From positions 403,942 through 467,941 of the forward strand of contig SAQR01000001.1 in the NCBI GenBank assembly GCA_004020365.1: a DNA stretch of 64,000 nt, given 5' to 3'. Below, piece by piece: positions 33,460 to 42,584 of this stretch (positions are counted from its first letter, which is position 1; each line of letters starts with the position of its first letter). The position numbers and the translations under genes were made by a program. The stretch is from Mesorhizobium sp. (GTDB taxonomy: Bacteria; Pseudomonadota; Alphaproteobacteria; Rhizobiales; Rhizobiaceae). Below the pieces are notes generated by a model. It worked only from the letters and a program-made list of their open reading frames with translations. It was not told where the DNA came from and did no database searches.

Positions 33460-34579
33460 GTCGCACGAGTTTTAGGGTTGGGTCCTTCCTCGTCACCTCT
33501 GCGAGCCATTTCCAACCGTCGTACTTATCTCCTGTTTGCCGCAAGTGCGTATAGCGCTTGAGGGACGTCCAGGATCGGTGTCCGGAATTTGAGGCGACCC
33601 GTGGGATGTTAAGGCCAAGCTCGAACAATCTCGAAACGCCATCGTGCCGCAGGTCATGAAAACGAAGGTCGTCGATTCCGAGGAGCTTGCAGGCTCGGGT
33701 GAAGGAGGCGCTAATTGCGTCTGTCGAATACGGGAAGATCTGTGCGGCAACCTTGGGCATGGCTTCGACTATTGCCAATGCTTCCTCCTGCAGGTCGCAC
33801 CACACATCGTTCCCAATCTTCTGGCCCGGGTTCTTCATGTCGCGCACGAGTACGCGCATGCCTACCTTGTCCAGGTCTTTCCAAGCGATCTTCACGATCT
33901 CCTCCTGCCGGCGGGTAGAGAAGATGGCGAAGGCAATGATCCGATGCATCGGAATGGAGGACGGTGTTGCGGATGACCGGTCCTTGAAGTGCTTCATAAG
34001 CCTATCGAGTTCGACCAGTGTCGGGCGACGATCGCGTTCTCGGCTTTTTGTTATTAGTCCGAGCCTGTCGGCAACGATCGAGGCGTCTTGCATGGCCTGC
34101 CGGTCAAGCGGATAGTTCCAGGCAGGACGCGCTATCGCAAATACCGCGCCCAGATGGGCAAGATAGTTGGAGACGGTCTGTGGTTGAACGCCCGTCTCAA
34201 GTTTCTCACGCGCGAATGTGACGATGTCGGTGCTCGTGATCGAGGCGCATGGCTTGCCGGCGATATCGAACTTTTTGATAGTTTTAAGTACCTGCGTCTT
34301 CGTGCGGCCGATCTTCTTATTGCTTTCGCGAACATAGCGATCTATCGCGTCCGCGAGTGTTGGGACCCGGTTGTCGTTCGACTTGGTCTGCAGCGCAGAT
34401 TCCAAGGCTTCTGGCTCTCCGAGGAGCTCTTCTCGTTGGCTGAGCCAGGCGGAAGCGGTGGATCGGCGCTCGAAGGTCTTGTTCTCACGCAGAATGATCT
34501 TGCCGCCGCGTTTTATGACAATCTGTGCGAGCCATGCTACAGAGCCATCCTTGCGTGAGCGCTTCACGATGGTGCCCAT
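33407..34579 (-). CDS. int: Tyrosine recombinase (integrase) of the dusA-associated element
   Basis: 390 residues from MGTIVKRSRKDG (start 34579). It has an arm-binding N-terminus (SVAWLAQIVIKRGGK), a SAM-like core-binding domain (TLADAIDRYVRESNKKIGRTK...), then the catalytic domain: arginine in FSTRRQEEIVKIAW, FHDLRHDGVSRL (H-x2-R), SNSGHRSWTSLKRYTHL (H and Tyr nucleophile). All five catalytic positions are visible. It is encoded immediately upstream of and divergent from dusA, the arrangement of dusA-targeting islands and prophages. Expected to integrate the element into the dusA 5' end. Confidence 0.9.
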   Translation of the reverse strand: MGTIVKRSRKDGSVAWLAQIVIKRGGKIILRENKTFERRSTASAWLSQREELLGEPEALESALQTKSNDNRVPTLADAIDRYVRESNKKIGRTKTQVLKTIKKFDIAGKPCASITSTDIVTFAREKLETGVQPQTVSNYLAHLGAVFAIARPAWNYPLDRQAMQDASIVADRLGLITKSRERDRRPTLVELDRLMKHFKDRSSATPSSIPMHRIIAFAIFSTRRQEEIVKIAWKDLDKVGMRVLVRDMKNPGQKIGNDVWCDLQEEALAIVEAMPKVAAQIFPYSTDAISASFTRACKLLGIDDLRFHDLRHDGVSRLFELGLNIPRVASNSGHRSWTSLKRYTHLRQTGDKYDGWKWLAEVTRKDPTLKLVRHGQFPRRRRSDRNAQYQ

Positions 34580-34580
34580 T

Positions 34581-34643
34581 CGGTACAACATCCCCTTCGC
34601 CGGTACAACATTTGTTGTACCTTTCAGGAAAAACGGTACAAAA
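34581..34643. promoter_or_regulatory. Repeated GGTACAACA sites in the integrase/dusA junction
   Basis: CGGTACAACA occurs at 34581-34590 and 34601-34610, and as CGGTACAAAA at 34634-34643. The middle copy forms a perfect 20-bp palindrome with the following TGTTGTACC (34602-34621). The cluster lies right at the integrase start codon and 48-110 bp from dusA. It could be arm-type binding sites for the recombinase/excisionase, or operators for integrase expression. Confidence 0.55.
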
Positions 34644-34690
34644 TCGGACGAAACGAGACAAGCGCAAAAATGAGCGAGAAGGCCTAAGTA

Positions 34691-35707
34691 GTGGAAATTG
34701 AAAGGAAATCGCAGATTGGCGTAGCTCGGCGGTTCTCCGTTGCGCCAATGATGGACTGGACGGACCGGCATTGCCGGTTCCTCCATCGCCAGTTGACGCG
34801 CCGGGCCTTGCTCTACACCGAAATGGTCGTCGCCGACGCGGTCATCCACGGCGAGCGCGAGCGCTTGCTCGGCTTCGATGGTACGGAACATCCAGTCGCG
34901 TTGCAGCTCGGCGGCTCCGATCCGCAGAAGCTCGCCGAGGCGGCCCGCATCGGCGAAGCCTTCGGCTATGACGAGATCAACCTCAATGTCGGCTGTCCGT
35001 CCGACCGCGTCCAGTCGGGCACCTTCGGCGCCTGCCTGATGAAAGCACCGGACCTGGTCGCCGATTGCGTCGCGGCGATGAAGGCTTCTGTCAGCATTCC
35101 CGTCACCGTCAAATGCCGCATCGGCGTCGACGAGCAGGATCCCGAGCCGGCACTCGATACGTTGGCGGACGGGGTTTTCGCGGCCGGCGCCGACGCGCTG
35201 TGGGTGCATGCCCGCAAGGCGTGGCTGGAAGGGCTGAGCCCGAAGGAAAACCGCGACATCCCGCCGCTCGACTACAACAGGGTGTATCGACTTAAGGCCA
35301 AAAATCCAAACAAATTCATCGGCATCAACGGCGGCATTCAATCCCTTGAAGAGGCGCTTGGTCACATCGATCATGTCGACGGCGCCATGCTCGGCCGCGT
35401 CGCCTATCACACGCCGGGCATTCTGGCAGGCGTCGACGCGACGATTTACGGCGACAAACCCAAAACGTTCGATTTTGCTGCGCTGATCGATGCGATGGCG
35501 GATTATGCGGCACGCCATATCGAGCGGGGCGGGCGGCTTGGCCATGTCACCCGTCACATGGTCGGCCTGTTCCACGGCCTACCCGGCGCGCGCCGTTACC
35601 GGCAGATCCTTTCGACCGATGCGACAAGGCCCGGCGCCGGACCGGATGTGCTGAAGGCGGCTTTCGCCGCAGTCGATTTTAGCGGAACGGACGCCGAAGC
35701 CGCCTGA
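34691..35707 (+). CDS. dusA: tRNA-dihydrouridine synthase A, element attachment gene
   Basis: 338 residues. FSVAPMMDWTDRHCRFLHR opens the TIM barrel (FMN enzyme). YDEINLNVGCPSDRVQSGTFGACLM carries the catalytic cysteine, and CRIGVDEQD, HARKAWLEGLSPKENR and GINGGIQS follow. It reduces U20/U20a in tRNA D loops. Its 5' end is a frequent integration site for phages and ICEs, and the integrase lies just upstream. The coding sequence is restored and complete. The listed start (GTG-type at 34691) may have been supplied by the element. A start nearer RRFSVAPMMD is possible. Confidence 0.92.
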   Translation: MEIERKSQIGVARRFSVAPMMDWTDRHCRFLHRQLTRRALLYTEMVVADAVIHGERERLLGFDGTEHPVALQLGGSDPQKLAEAARIGEAFGYDEINLNVGCPSDRVQSGTFGACLMKAPDLVADCVAAMKASVSIPVTVKCRIGVDEQDPEPALDTLADGVFAAGADALWVHARKAWLEGLSPKENRDIPPLDYNRVYRLKAKNPNKFIGINGGIQSLEEALGHIDHVDGAMLGRVAYHTPGILAGVDATIYGDKPKTFDFAALIDAMADYAARHIERGGRLGHVTRHMVGLFHGLPGARRYRQILSTDATRPGAGPDVLKAAFAAVDFSGTDAEAA

Positions 35708-35711
35708 CTGT

Positions 35712-36416
35712 TCAATCACGCAAGATCATGCGGTCGCCGCGCACGTCGAAACCGGACAGTGAGCCGATGAAATTCATGCCGAGCAAGCTCTGGCCGAGCA
35801 TGCCGGGCGCGGCGATCATGACCGGCATGTCCTTGCGCACGATCCCGCCGATCGCCAATTCGTCGGTTCTCACGGCGGCGGCGCGCGCCATGCCGTTGGC
35901 GGTGGACACCGGTATGGTGAAGTTGAGAGCGGCTGGATTGAAGCCGGCCGCTTGCGCGTCCTGCGCGGTCAGCACGGTGGTGGTTGCGCCGGTATCGACC
36001 ACGGCCCGGACCGGCGCGCCGTTGACCATGATGCGCGCTTCGAAATGGCCATTTCCGGCCTTGTCCAAGGTCACCGTGGCACGGCCGTCCTCAAGGCCCA
36101 ACGCCAGTGGACTGCCGGGAACAAGGCCGGCCGTCACCCGGCTGGCGAAATCCTGCAATTCATAGCGGTACTGGTAGCCGGCGATCAGTGCGAGCACGAT
36201 GACGGCCCAGGCGCCCAGGCTGCGGGCCATCGTGCCCAAGGGTCTGCGTGATCTCAGCAGGCCGGCGCCGATGAGCGCGACCAGTGCGCCAAGCCAGACC
36301 AGCCGGCTGAAATCGTAATTCTCGACGCCGAATGTGCTGCCAGCGGAATCGTTAAGCATGAGCAGGATAACGCCTACCGCGATCAGGATCATCAAAAACC
36401 AGAAAAACCGGTTCAT
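35712..36416 (-). CDS. TIGR02281-type clan AA aspartic protease, membrane anchored
   Basis: 234 residues. Three N-terminal hydrophobic segments (about 4-20, 37-55, 66-82) are followed by a retropepsin-like domain: RAVVDTGATTTVLTAQDAQAAGF holds the D-T-G catalytic triad, and GQSLLGMNFIGSLSGFDV the second conserved loop. A single-domain protease expected to dimerise, facing the periplasm. It converges on dusA with 4 bp between stops and forms an operon with DUF1289 upstream. Confidence 0.85.
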   Translation of the reverse strand: MNRFFWFLMILIAVGVILLMLNDSAGSTFGVENYDFSRLVWLGALVALIGAGLLRSRRPLGTMARSLGAWAVIVLALIAGYQYRYELQDFASRVTAGLVPGSPLALGLEDGRATVTLDKAGNGHFEARIMVNGAPVRAVVDTGATTTVLTAQDAQAAGFNPAALNFTIPVSTANGMARAAAVRTDELAIGGIVRKDMPVMIAAPGMLGQSLLGMNFIGSLSGFDVRGDRMILRD

Positions 36417-36423
36417 ATCTGGC

Positions 36424-36657
36424 TCACGAGAAAGCGTCGCGTTCGCGCGCGATGCGGGTGCGGCGGGTTTCCCGGCGCGGCCTGCGCTCAACCGTTTCCA
36501 GCCGGGCCGGCAGCTCGGCCATGACGCTGCGGCGGGTTTCGGGGGTCATCTCGATCCAGGCGCCGATTTCCTCGCGCGTACGGCCGCAACCGAAGCAGAA
36601 GCCGGTTTTCACATCGATCGAACAGACCAGGACGCATGGGGATTCGATAGCCGTCAT
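36424..36657 (-). CDS. DUF1289 family protein
   Basis: 77 residues. SPCVLVCSIDVKTGFCFGCGRTREEIGAW contains the four conserved cysteines of DUF1289, a small family probably binding a metal or Fe-S cluster. The C-terminal third is arginine-rich. Seven bases upstream of the aspartic protease, co-transcribed. Function unknown. Confidence 0.85.
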   Translation of the reverse strand: MTAIESPCVLVCSIDVKTGFCFGCGRTREEIGAWIEMTPETRRSVMAELPARLETVERRPRRETRRTRIARERDAFS

Positions 36658-36838
36658 CTTTATCTCTCAGGATTCCCAAGGAATCCCTCGTCTCGCCTCC
36701 ACATGGTGTAACGGCAACGCCAATGCAAGCCCTCCGGAATGCGCCGCCGGCAACCGCTTTCGCGTCAAAGCAGGCAGTTGTGCCGGCCGAGCAAGGCGGC
36801 TATGCCGCTGACCAACTCCGGGAAAGATCATCGACGAC

Positions 36839-37834
36839 ATGACCAGCGCGCTACCCTTCGACGATTTTCGCAATCTTCTGGCGACCCTGCCGCGGGCCGA
36901 CACGGCAGCCGAAGCCCGCGTCCGTGCGCTGTTTGCCAAGGCCGACAAACCCAAGGGTTCGCTCGGCCGCATCGAGGACATCGCGGCGTGGCTGGCCGCC
37001 TGGAGCGGCCGTGCGCCGCCGGCAGTGAACCGGCCCCTGGTGGCGATCTTCGCCGGCAATCACGGCTTCGCTCGCCACGGCATTTCGCCACGGCCTGTCG
37101 CTGCCACGGCGAATGCCGTCGAGCTTTGCGCGGCCGGGGGTGCGGCGATCAACCAGATCTGCATCGCCAATGATCTCGGGCTGAAAGTATTCGATCTAGC
37201 GCTGCACATTCCGACCGCCGACATCACCGAAGACGCAGCGCTCGACGAGCGCGGCTGCGCCGCCACCATGGCCTTCGGCATGGAGGCGATCGCCGGCGGC
37301 GCCGATCTGCTTTGCCTTGGCGACCTCGGCGTCGGCAATTCCACCGTTGCAGCGGCCTTGTTTGCCGCGCTGTTCGGCGGCAGTGGCGCCGATTGGGTCG
37401 GATCCGGATCGGGCGCCGATGCATCGATGCGGACGCGCAAGGCGGAAGTGGTCGATGCCGCGCTAGCCTTGCACGGCACAGCTCTCAGGGACCCGCTGGA
37501 GGCGTTGCGCCGGATTGGCGGGCGAGAGTTCGCAGCGATTGCCGGCGCCATCCTCGCCGCCCGGATGCAGAAGATCCCCGTCCTGCTCGATGGATTGGTG
37601 GCGACAGCCGCCGCCGCGGTGCTGCAGGCTGCCGACGCCACTGCGCTCGACCATTGCCTGCTTGCCAGCCTGTCGCCAGAGCCTGCGCATGCCCGGGCCG
37701 CCGAGCGGCTCGGCTTGCGCCCGCTGCTTGATCTCGGCGTGAGCCACGGCGAGGGGGCAGGGGCCGCCCTTGCGGCCGGCCTGGTCAAAGCCGCTGCGCT
37801 CACCAGTTCAGGCATGGCAGCGGCGCTCCATTAA
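36839..37834 (+). CDS. cobT: Nicotinate-nucleotide-dimethylbenzimidazole phosphoribosyltransferase
   Basis: 331 residues. KPKGSLGRIEDIAAWLA, IFAGNHGFARHGIS, GGAAINQI, LCLGDLGVGNSTVAAALFAALFG and the C-terminal LLDLGVSHGEGAGAALAAGL (catalytic glutamate) are the CobT/CobU-type signature. It makes alpha-ribazole phosphate for the lower ligand of cobalamin. No other cob gene is in the window. It diverges from DUF1289, and I see no cobalamin riboswitch in the 180-base gap. Confidence 0.92.
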   Translation: MTSALPFDDFRNLLATLPRADTAAEARVRALFAKADKPKGSLGRIEDIAAWLAAWSGRAPPAVNRPLVAIFAGNHGFARHGISPRPVAATANAVELCAAGGAAINQICIANDLGLKVFDLALHIPTADITEDAALDERGCAATMAFGMEAIAGGADLLCLGDLGVGNSTVAAALFAALFGGSGADWVGSGSGADASMRTRKAEVVDAALALHGTALRDPLEALRRIGGREFAAIAGAILAARMQKIPVLLDGLVATAAAAVLQAADATALDHCLLASLSPEPAHARAAERLGLRPLLDLGVSHGEGAGAALAAGLVKAAALTSSGMAAALH

Positions 37835-37838
37835 GCGT

Positions 37839-39359
37839 CTATCGCCGGCGCGCAGCAACCGCTTTTGTCGGCAGCGCCGGCAATTCCTCCATCACCCGGC
37901 TCAGCGGAAAGATGGCGATGGCCTCGGTGCCTTCGCGCAGTTTGGAATGGAGTTCGAACTCGCCGCCATGCATGGCGAGCAGGCTCTGGACGATCGGCAG
38001 GCCAAGCCCGGTGCCTTGCTCGGCGCTCTTGATGGCGATGGAGCCCTGGCCGAAAGCGGACAGCACGACCGGAATTTCGTCTTCCGGAATGCCGGGCCCA
38101 TTGTCTTTGACGGAGAGGTATTGGCCGCCGCCCGCCGTCCAGCCGACGCGCACGCGGATCTCGCCGCCAGTTCCGGTAAACTTGATGGCGTTCGACAAAA
38201 GATTGAGCGCGATCTGTCGCACCGCGCGTTCGTCGGCGAACAGGCGCGGCAAGGCGTTTTCGAAATCCTGGACGATACGGATGTCCTTGTTGCGCGCCTT
38301 CAGCTCCATCATGTGACAGCAATCCTCGACCACGGAAAGCAGCATCATCGGCTCTTCGTTGAGCTGGTAGCGGCCCGCTTCGATGCGCGACAGATCGAGG
38401 ATTTCGTTGATCAGGTCGAGCAGGTGCTGGCCAGAGTCATGGACGTCGCGAGCATAGTCGCGATAGGTCGGATTGCTCATCGGTCCGAGCACCTCGTTGG
38501 CCATCACCTCGGAGAAACCGAGAATGGCGTTGAGCGGCGTCCGCAACTCATGGCTCATCGAGGCCAAAAACCGCGACTTTGCCAGGTTGGCGTCCTCCGC
38601 CCGTCGGCGCGCTTCGTCCGACATCGATTTCGCCGTGTCCAATTCGGCAATCAGCGCGTCCTTTTCGGAGCGGAACGAGAGCAGCATCAAGGACGAGCGG
38701 TTGAGGCGGCGCGCCACATAGGCGAAGAAGGGCAGCGAGACGATCAGCAACCCGGCCATGATCAACTCGACCGGCATCCACTGCCTGGCGCCGGCATAGG
38801 CATAGGCGGCCACCGGAACGGCGAAAGTGGCCAACAACGCGCCGCGCAACGATGACGCCGTGATCGCGGTCGCTGCCATGGCAAGCAGCAGCACCACCGC
38901 CTTGATCAACTGAAACTGCTCGACCTGGCAGGCGTCGCAACCGAGCCAGGCAAACCAGGCCCAGCCCAGGCCGCAAAGGAAATGGCCGATCAGGAAATCA
39001 CGGTGCGTTTGCAGCGGGTTGAGTTCGGCAGCCTCCGTTCGGTCGACGCGCCTCGCCATGAACACGACGATCGCGTAGCAGATGAGTATGAAAAGCGCCC
39101 AGACGCCAATTGCCTTACCGACGCCAGCGAACAGACCGGTCGCGGCGGTCGCCAGGACGAGAAGCGGAACTATGATCGCGCCGTCTATCATCGCACGGGC
39201 GTGGAGTTTCAACAGCTCGCGGTCGAAATCAGGATTTCCGGCCTGCTGCGAAAGACGGTCGCGCGTCTTGCGCACCGCCCGCGCCACATCGCTGTTGCGA
39301 TGGGGTTTCCGGCGGTCCACAATAAACTTGTCCGCTGTGGTCGAGCGTTGCGAGGGCAT
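37839..39359 (-). CDS. Membrane sensor histidine kinase (PdhS/DivJ-like)
   Basis: 506 residues. Six hydrophobic segments lie between residues 60 and 225. The dimerisation/phosphoacceptor site SRFLASMSHELRTPLNAILGF follows, then the ATPase boxes NLLSNAIKFT (N), DNGPGIPEDE (G1) and GTGLGLPIVQSLLAMHGG (G2). No response regulator is adjacent, so it is an orphan kinase, possibly feeding DivK-type cell-cycle signalling as related rhizobial kinases do (inference). Converges on cobT with 4 bp between. Confidence 0.88.
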   Translation of the reverse strand: MPSQRSTTADKFIVDRRKPHRNSDVARAVRKTRDRLSQQAGNPDFDRELLKLHARAMIDGAIIVPLLVLATAATGLFAGVGKAIGVWALFILICYAIVVFMARRVDRTEAAELNPLQTHRDFLIGHFLCGLGWAWFAWLGCDACQVEQFQLIKAVVLLLAMAATAITASSLRGALLATFAVPVAAYAYAGARQWMPVELIMAGLLIVSLPFFAYVARRLNRSSLMLLSFRSEKDALIAELDTAKSMSDEARRRAEDANLAKSRFLASMSHELRTPLNAILGFSEVMANEVLGPMSNPTYRDYARDVHDSGQHLLDLINEILDLSRIEAGRYQLNEEPMMLLSVVEDCCHMMELKARNKDIRIVQDFENALPRLFADERAVRQIALNLLSNAIKFTGTGGEIRVRVGWTAGGGQYLSVKDNGPGIPEDEIPVVLSAFGQGSIAIKSAEQGTGLGLPIVQSLLAMHGGEFELHSKLREGTEAIAIFPLSRVMEELPALPTKAVAARRR

Positions 39360-39434
39360 GGAGACTTCAATTTATGCGGGCAGCGGTTTCAAGTCGTTAA
39401 GCTACGGTCGAATGATTAACCAACGGTTTGCCAT

Positions 39435-40058
39435 ATGAGCCGTACGTGGTCGCGGCGGCCGCGACAGCGGTACGTCCCGCCGCGGCCGCGAAGCCTTTGG
39501 CGCCGGCTGGTGGACTATGCGTTGGCCGTGCTTATCCTCGGTCTGCTGATCCTGCTGGCGGCGCGGCTTGATCGGATCGAGACCCGCAAGACCGAGGGTG
39601 CCGCCGTCGTCAATGACGGCGATACGATCACGCTCGGCACCGAGCGCATCCGCATGCGCGGGATTGATGCGCCAGAATATTCGCAAATCTGCCGCAAGGA
39701 CGGCGCCGACTATCCCTGCGGCAAGCTGGCGCGGCAGTCGCTGGTACGTCTGATATCAGGCAAACCCGTCTCCTGCACCGGCTGGCAGCGCGACCGATAC
39801 GGCCGGCTGCTCGGCGATTGCAGCGCCGGCGGCAGGGATCTCAACCGCGCCCAGGTCGAGGCCGGCTGGGCAGTTGCCTATGGCGATTTCGAAACCGAGC
39901 AATCCGCTGCCCGATCAGGCAAGGCCGGCATCTGGGCCGGCACTTTCGACGAGCCGCACGATTGGCGCGAGAGCCACGAACACGAATTGGTCGAAAGAAA
40001 GCACGGTCGTCTGGCTTCGATCGGCGATGGCTTGCGAGAAATTTTTCGCTTCTGGTGA
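39435..40058 (+). CDS. Thermonuclease (SNase) family protein
   Basis: 207 residues. A basic, proline-rich N-terminus is followed by one membrane segment (YALAVLILGLLILLAA). The SNase OB-fold shows VVNDGDTITL, RIRMRGIDAPEYSQ (catalytic R and D), WQRDRYGRLLGDC and the final GWAVAYGDF. Probably a membrane-anchored periplasmic nuclease. The paired cysteines fit an exported location. Confidence 0.85.
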   Translation: MSRTWSRRPRQRYVPPRPRSLWRRLVDYALAVLILGLLILLAARLDRIETRKTEGAAVVNDGDTITLGTERIRMRGIDAPEYSQICRKDGADYPCGKLARQSLVRLISGKPVSCTGWQRDRYGRLLGDCSAGGRDLNRAQVEAGWAVAYGDFETEQSAARSGKAGIWAGTFDEPHDWRESHEHELVERKHGRLASIGDGLREIFRFW

Positions 40059-40150
40059 TGGTCAACCCTATAGTTGTTGCAACAGATCTGATCAGAGCGA
40101 TGTGCGTCCATTCGGACTCCGATTTTGGGCCGATGCAATTGGAGGATGGA

Positions 40151-40762
40151 ATGAAACTCTTCGACGGCGGCCGGGCGCCCAATCCACGGCGGGTTCGCGT
40201 CTTCCTCGCCGAAAAGGGGCTTGAGGTTCCGCTGGTGCCCGTCGACATGGGCGCGCTGGAGCACAAAAAGCAGCCGGTCAGTTCGCGCAACCCGCTGCAG
40301 CGTCTGCCGGTGCTCGAACTCGACGACGGCACCGTCATCGCCGAATCCGTCGCCATCTGCCGCTATTTCGAGGAACTGCACCCGGAACCGGCGTTGTTCG
40401 GCCGCGGCGCGCTCGGCAAAGCGCTGGTCGAGATGTGGCAAAGACGGATGGAACTCAACTTGCTCAACTGCGTCAGCGCCGCGTTCCGACACGTCCATCC
40501 GGCGATGAAAGAATGGGAATTCCCACAGATCCCCGAATGGGGCGAGGCCAACAAGCCGAAAGCCGTTGCATTCCTGAGACTGCTCGACGACGAGTTGGCG
40601 AACCGCGAATTCGTCGCCGGCGACGCCTATTCGATCGCTGACATCACCGGGCTGATTGCCATCGACTTCATGAAGCCGGCGCGCATCAAGGTGCCGGAAG
40701 ACTGTGCCAACGTGCTGCGCTGGCATCAGGCGATCTCCAGCCGGCCGAGCGCCGCCGCCTGA
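40151..40762 (+). CDS. Glutathione S-transferase family protein
   Basis: 203 residues from ATG 40151 with GGAGG upstream. The thioredoxin-like N-terminal domain (MKLFDGGRAPNPRRVRVFLAEKG, NPLQRLPVLELDDGTVIAESVAICRYFEE, the cis-Pro and the glutathione-binding E-S) is followed by the helical C-terminal domain (AGDAYSIADITGLIAIDF). A cytosolic detoxification-type enzyme of unknown substrate. Confidence 0.88.
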   Translation: MKLFDGGRAPNPRRVRVFLAEKGLEVPLVPVDMGALEHKKQPVSSRNPLQRLPVLELDDGTVIAESVAICRYFEELHPEPALFGRGALGKALVEMWQRRMELNLLNCVSAAFRHVHPAMKEWEFPQIPEWGEANKPKAVAFLRLLDDELANREFVAGDAYSIADITGLIAIDFMKPARIKVPEDCANVLRWHQAISSRPSAAA

Positions 40763-40777
40763 GGATGAGCCCCAGGC

Positions 40778-41395
40778 ATGAGCGAAGAGCTGGAAAATTT
40801 CGCGGCGAGGGTACGCGCCTGCCGTATCTGCGTCGAAAACCCGGTCGGCCCGCCGCTGCCGCACGAGCCGCGCCCTGTGCTCAGGCCGTCTTCGAGCGCC
40901 CGTATCCTGATTGCCAGCCAGGCACCGGGCACCAAGGTGCATATATCAGGCATGCCGTTCACCGACGCCTCCGGCGATCGGTTGCGGAACTGGCTGGGCG
41001 TCACCAGCCAAGAATTCTACGACACGACAAAAATTGCCATCGTGCCGATGGGCTTTTGCTTTCCCGGCCAGGATGCCAAGGGCGGCGACCTGCCGCCGCG
41101 CCGCGAATGTGCAGCGGCCTGGCGTGCGCCGCTGATGGCGCTGATGCCGCGCATCGACCTGGTGCTGACGATCGGCCTCTATGCGCAAACCTGGCACATG
41201 GGCGCTGCGCGCCGGCCCTCGCTGACCGAGACGGTGATGGATTGGCGCACCATCTGGAATGTGCCCACCACCCCGAAAGTGCTGCCGCTACCGCATCCGT
41301 CGTGGCGCAACACCGGCTGGCTGAAGCGCAATCCGTGGTTTGAAATGGATTTGCTGCCGTTTCTGAGAGCGGAAATCCGCTGTCGCCTCGGCTGA
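40778..41395 (+). CDS. Uracil-DNA glycosylase family protein
   Basis: 205 residues. ARVRACRICVENPVGPP and ARILIASQAPGTKVHISGMPFTDASGDRLRNWLG follow the family 4/5-like UDG superfamily layout. LTIGLYAQTWHM and VLPLPHPSWRN (conserved H-P-S) form the second active-site loop. The Cys pattern for a full 4Fe-4S cluster is incomplete (two N-terminal cysteines only), so activity on uracil is not certain. 15 bp after the GST gene, probably co-transcribed. Confidence 0.78.
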   Translation: MSEELENFAARVRACRICVENPVGPPLPHEPRPVLRPSSSARILIASQAPGTKVHISGMPFTDASGDRLRNWLGVTSQEFYDTTKIAIVPMGFCFPGQDAKGGDLPPRRECAAAWRAPLMALMPRIDLVLTIGLYAQTWHMGAARRPSLTETVMDWRTIWNVPTTPKVLPLPHPSWRNTGWLKRNPWFEMDLLPFLRAEIRCRLG

Positions 41396-41514
41396 AGCGT
41401 AAGCAAGAAATCACTCGCTTTTGCGCCATCTGGCAGAATTTCTTTCTTGTGAATGGCCCGAATAAGAAGGACTATAGCCAATCTATTCCTAGTCTATCCC
41501 TGTGGGAGCACTCA

Positions 41515-42006
41515 ATGGACCGCCTTGACAGAAAAATCCTCCGCCTCTTGCAGGAGGACGCGACGCTCGCGGTCGCCGATGTCGCCAAGAAAGTCGGACT
41601 GTCGACCACGCCCTGCTGGCGGCGCATTCAAAAGCTCGAGGAGGAAGGCGTCATCAAGCGGCGCGTCGCCATCCTTGATCATGAAAAGGTCAATGTGCGC
41701 GTCACCGTGTTCGTGTCGATCCGCACCAATTCGCACAGCCATGAGTGGCTGCGGCGCTTTTCGGAGGTCATCCAGGAATTTCCGGAAGTGGTCGAGTTCT
41801 ACCGGATGAGCGGCGACGTCGACTATCTCCTGCGCGTGGTGGTGCCCGACATCGCTGCTTACGACGCCTTCTACAAGCGGCTGATCGCCAAGATCGAGAT
41901 CCGCGACGTCTCGTCGTCGTTTGCCATGGAACAGATCAAATACACCACCGAAATGCCGCTCGACTACATGGTTCTGGACAAGGAATCGGGTGCTAACGCT
42001 GCCTGA
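41515..42006 (+). CDS. Lrp/AsnC family regulator
   Basis: 163 residues from MDRLDRKILRLLQEDATLAVADVAKKVGLSTTPCWRRIQKLEEEGVI (winged HTH, residues 1-50), then the RAM ligand-binding domain (EFYRMSGDVDYLLRVVVPD). The start at 41515 is the family's standard N-terminus. Regulates amino acid-related genes. No adjacent target is obvious. Confidence 0.9.
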   Translation: MDRLDRKILRLLQEDATLAVADVAKKVGLSTTPCWRRIQKLEEEGVIKRRVAILDHEKVNVRVTVFVSIRTNSHSHEWLRRFSEVIQEFPEVVEFYRMSGDVDYLLRVVVPDIAAYDAFYKRLIAKIEIRDVSSSFAMEQIKYTTEMPLDYMVLDKESGANAA

Positions 42007-42017
42007 GGATCTTTTGC

Positions 42018-42584
42018 TTAGTTGTTCTTTTTGTTGAGGAAACTCCAAGGCGAGTTTGCCGGTAGCGTGATCGTGTCCGGCACGAGATCGACATTCGCCA
42101 CCGCCGCCTTGCGCACTGTGTAACCCGATTGGATCACGCTGACACCGTCGAGGATGAAGAGCTGACTTTTCTCCATGCCCGGCTCCAGCGCCCCGGTCAC
42201 GGCAACCGGCTGATAGGCTTGCGACATCCTGTAGGGGCGGGCGGGCGTGACGAGGACGATCTGATTGGGCGGCGGCGTCGGCATGTGGCTGCACGCACCT
42301 GTCCACGGCACCAGCAGGAACTGATAGACGAGATCGCCGTCCCGATCGAGCGGCAGCGCGTATCCCGCCAGTTGGACGGCCTTGTCCCGCAAATTGAGAG
42401 ACAGCGTCTCGCCACGGTCAGGCATTTTTGCCGCGACCATCGGCAATCCGACGCTTTCGGCAGCGGGCTGGGTCGCCGGGCGCAGGTCTTTCCAGAATAT
42501 GCGCGCGGTTTCGGCGGAAGCGGTGGCAATGGAAAGGCCCAGTGCCACAGCCAAGGCCGAGGCTGATTTGAGACGATTGGTCAT
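42018..42584 (-). CDS. Secreted DUF3299 protein
   Basis: 188 residues. A clear signal peptide (MTNRLKSASALAVALGLSIATASA) precedes a mature domain with LNLRDKAVQLAGYALPLDRDG, FLLVPWTGACSHMPTPPPNQIVLV and SGYTVRKAAV. The Cys-containing FLLVPW.GAC.H.PPPPPNQ motif is diagnostic of DUF3299, periplasmic proteins linked to metal or ABC-type systems. Function unknown. Confidence 0.8.
   Translation of the reverse strand: MTNRLKSASALAVALGLSIATASAETARIFWKDLRPATQPAAESVGLPMVAAKMPDRGETLSLNLRDKAVQLAGYALPLDRDGDLVYQFLLVPWTGACSHMPTPPPNQIVLVTPARPYRMSQAYQPVAVTGALEPGMEKSQLFILDGVSVIQSGYTVRKAAVANVDLVPDTITLPANSPWSFLNKKNN

Noticed and set aside
36658-36838. Cobalamin riboswitch before cobT
   Set aside because: I looked for the conserved B12-box-like segment in the short upstream gap and could not find it.
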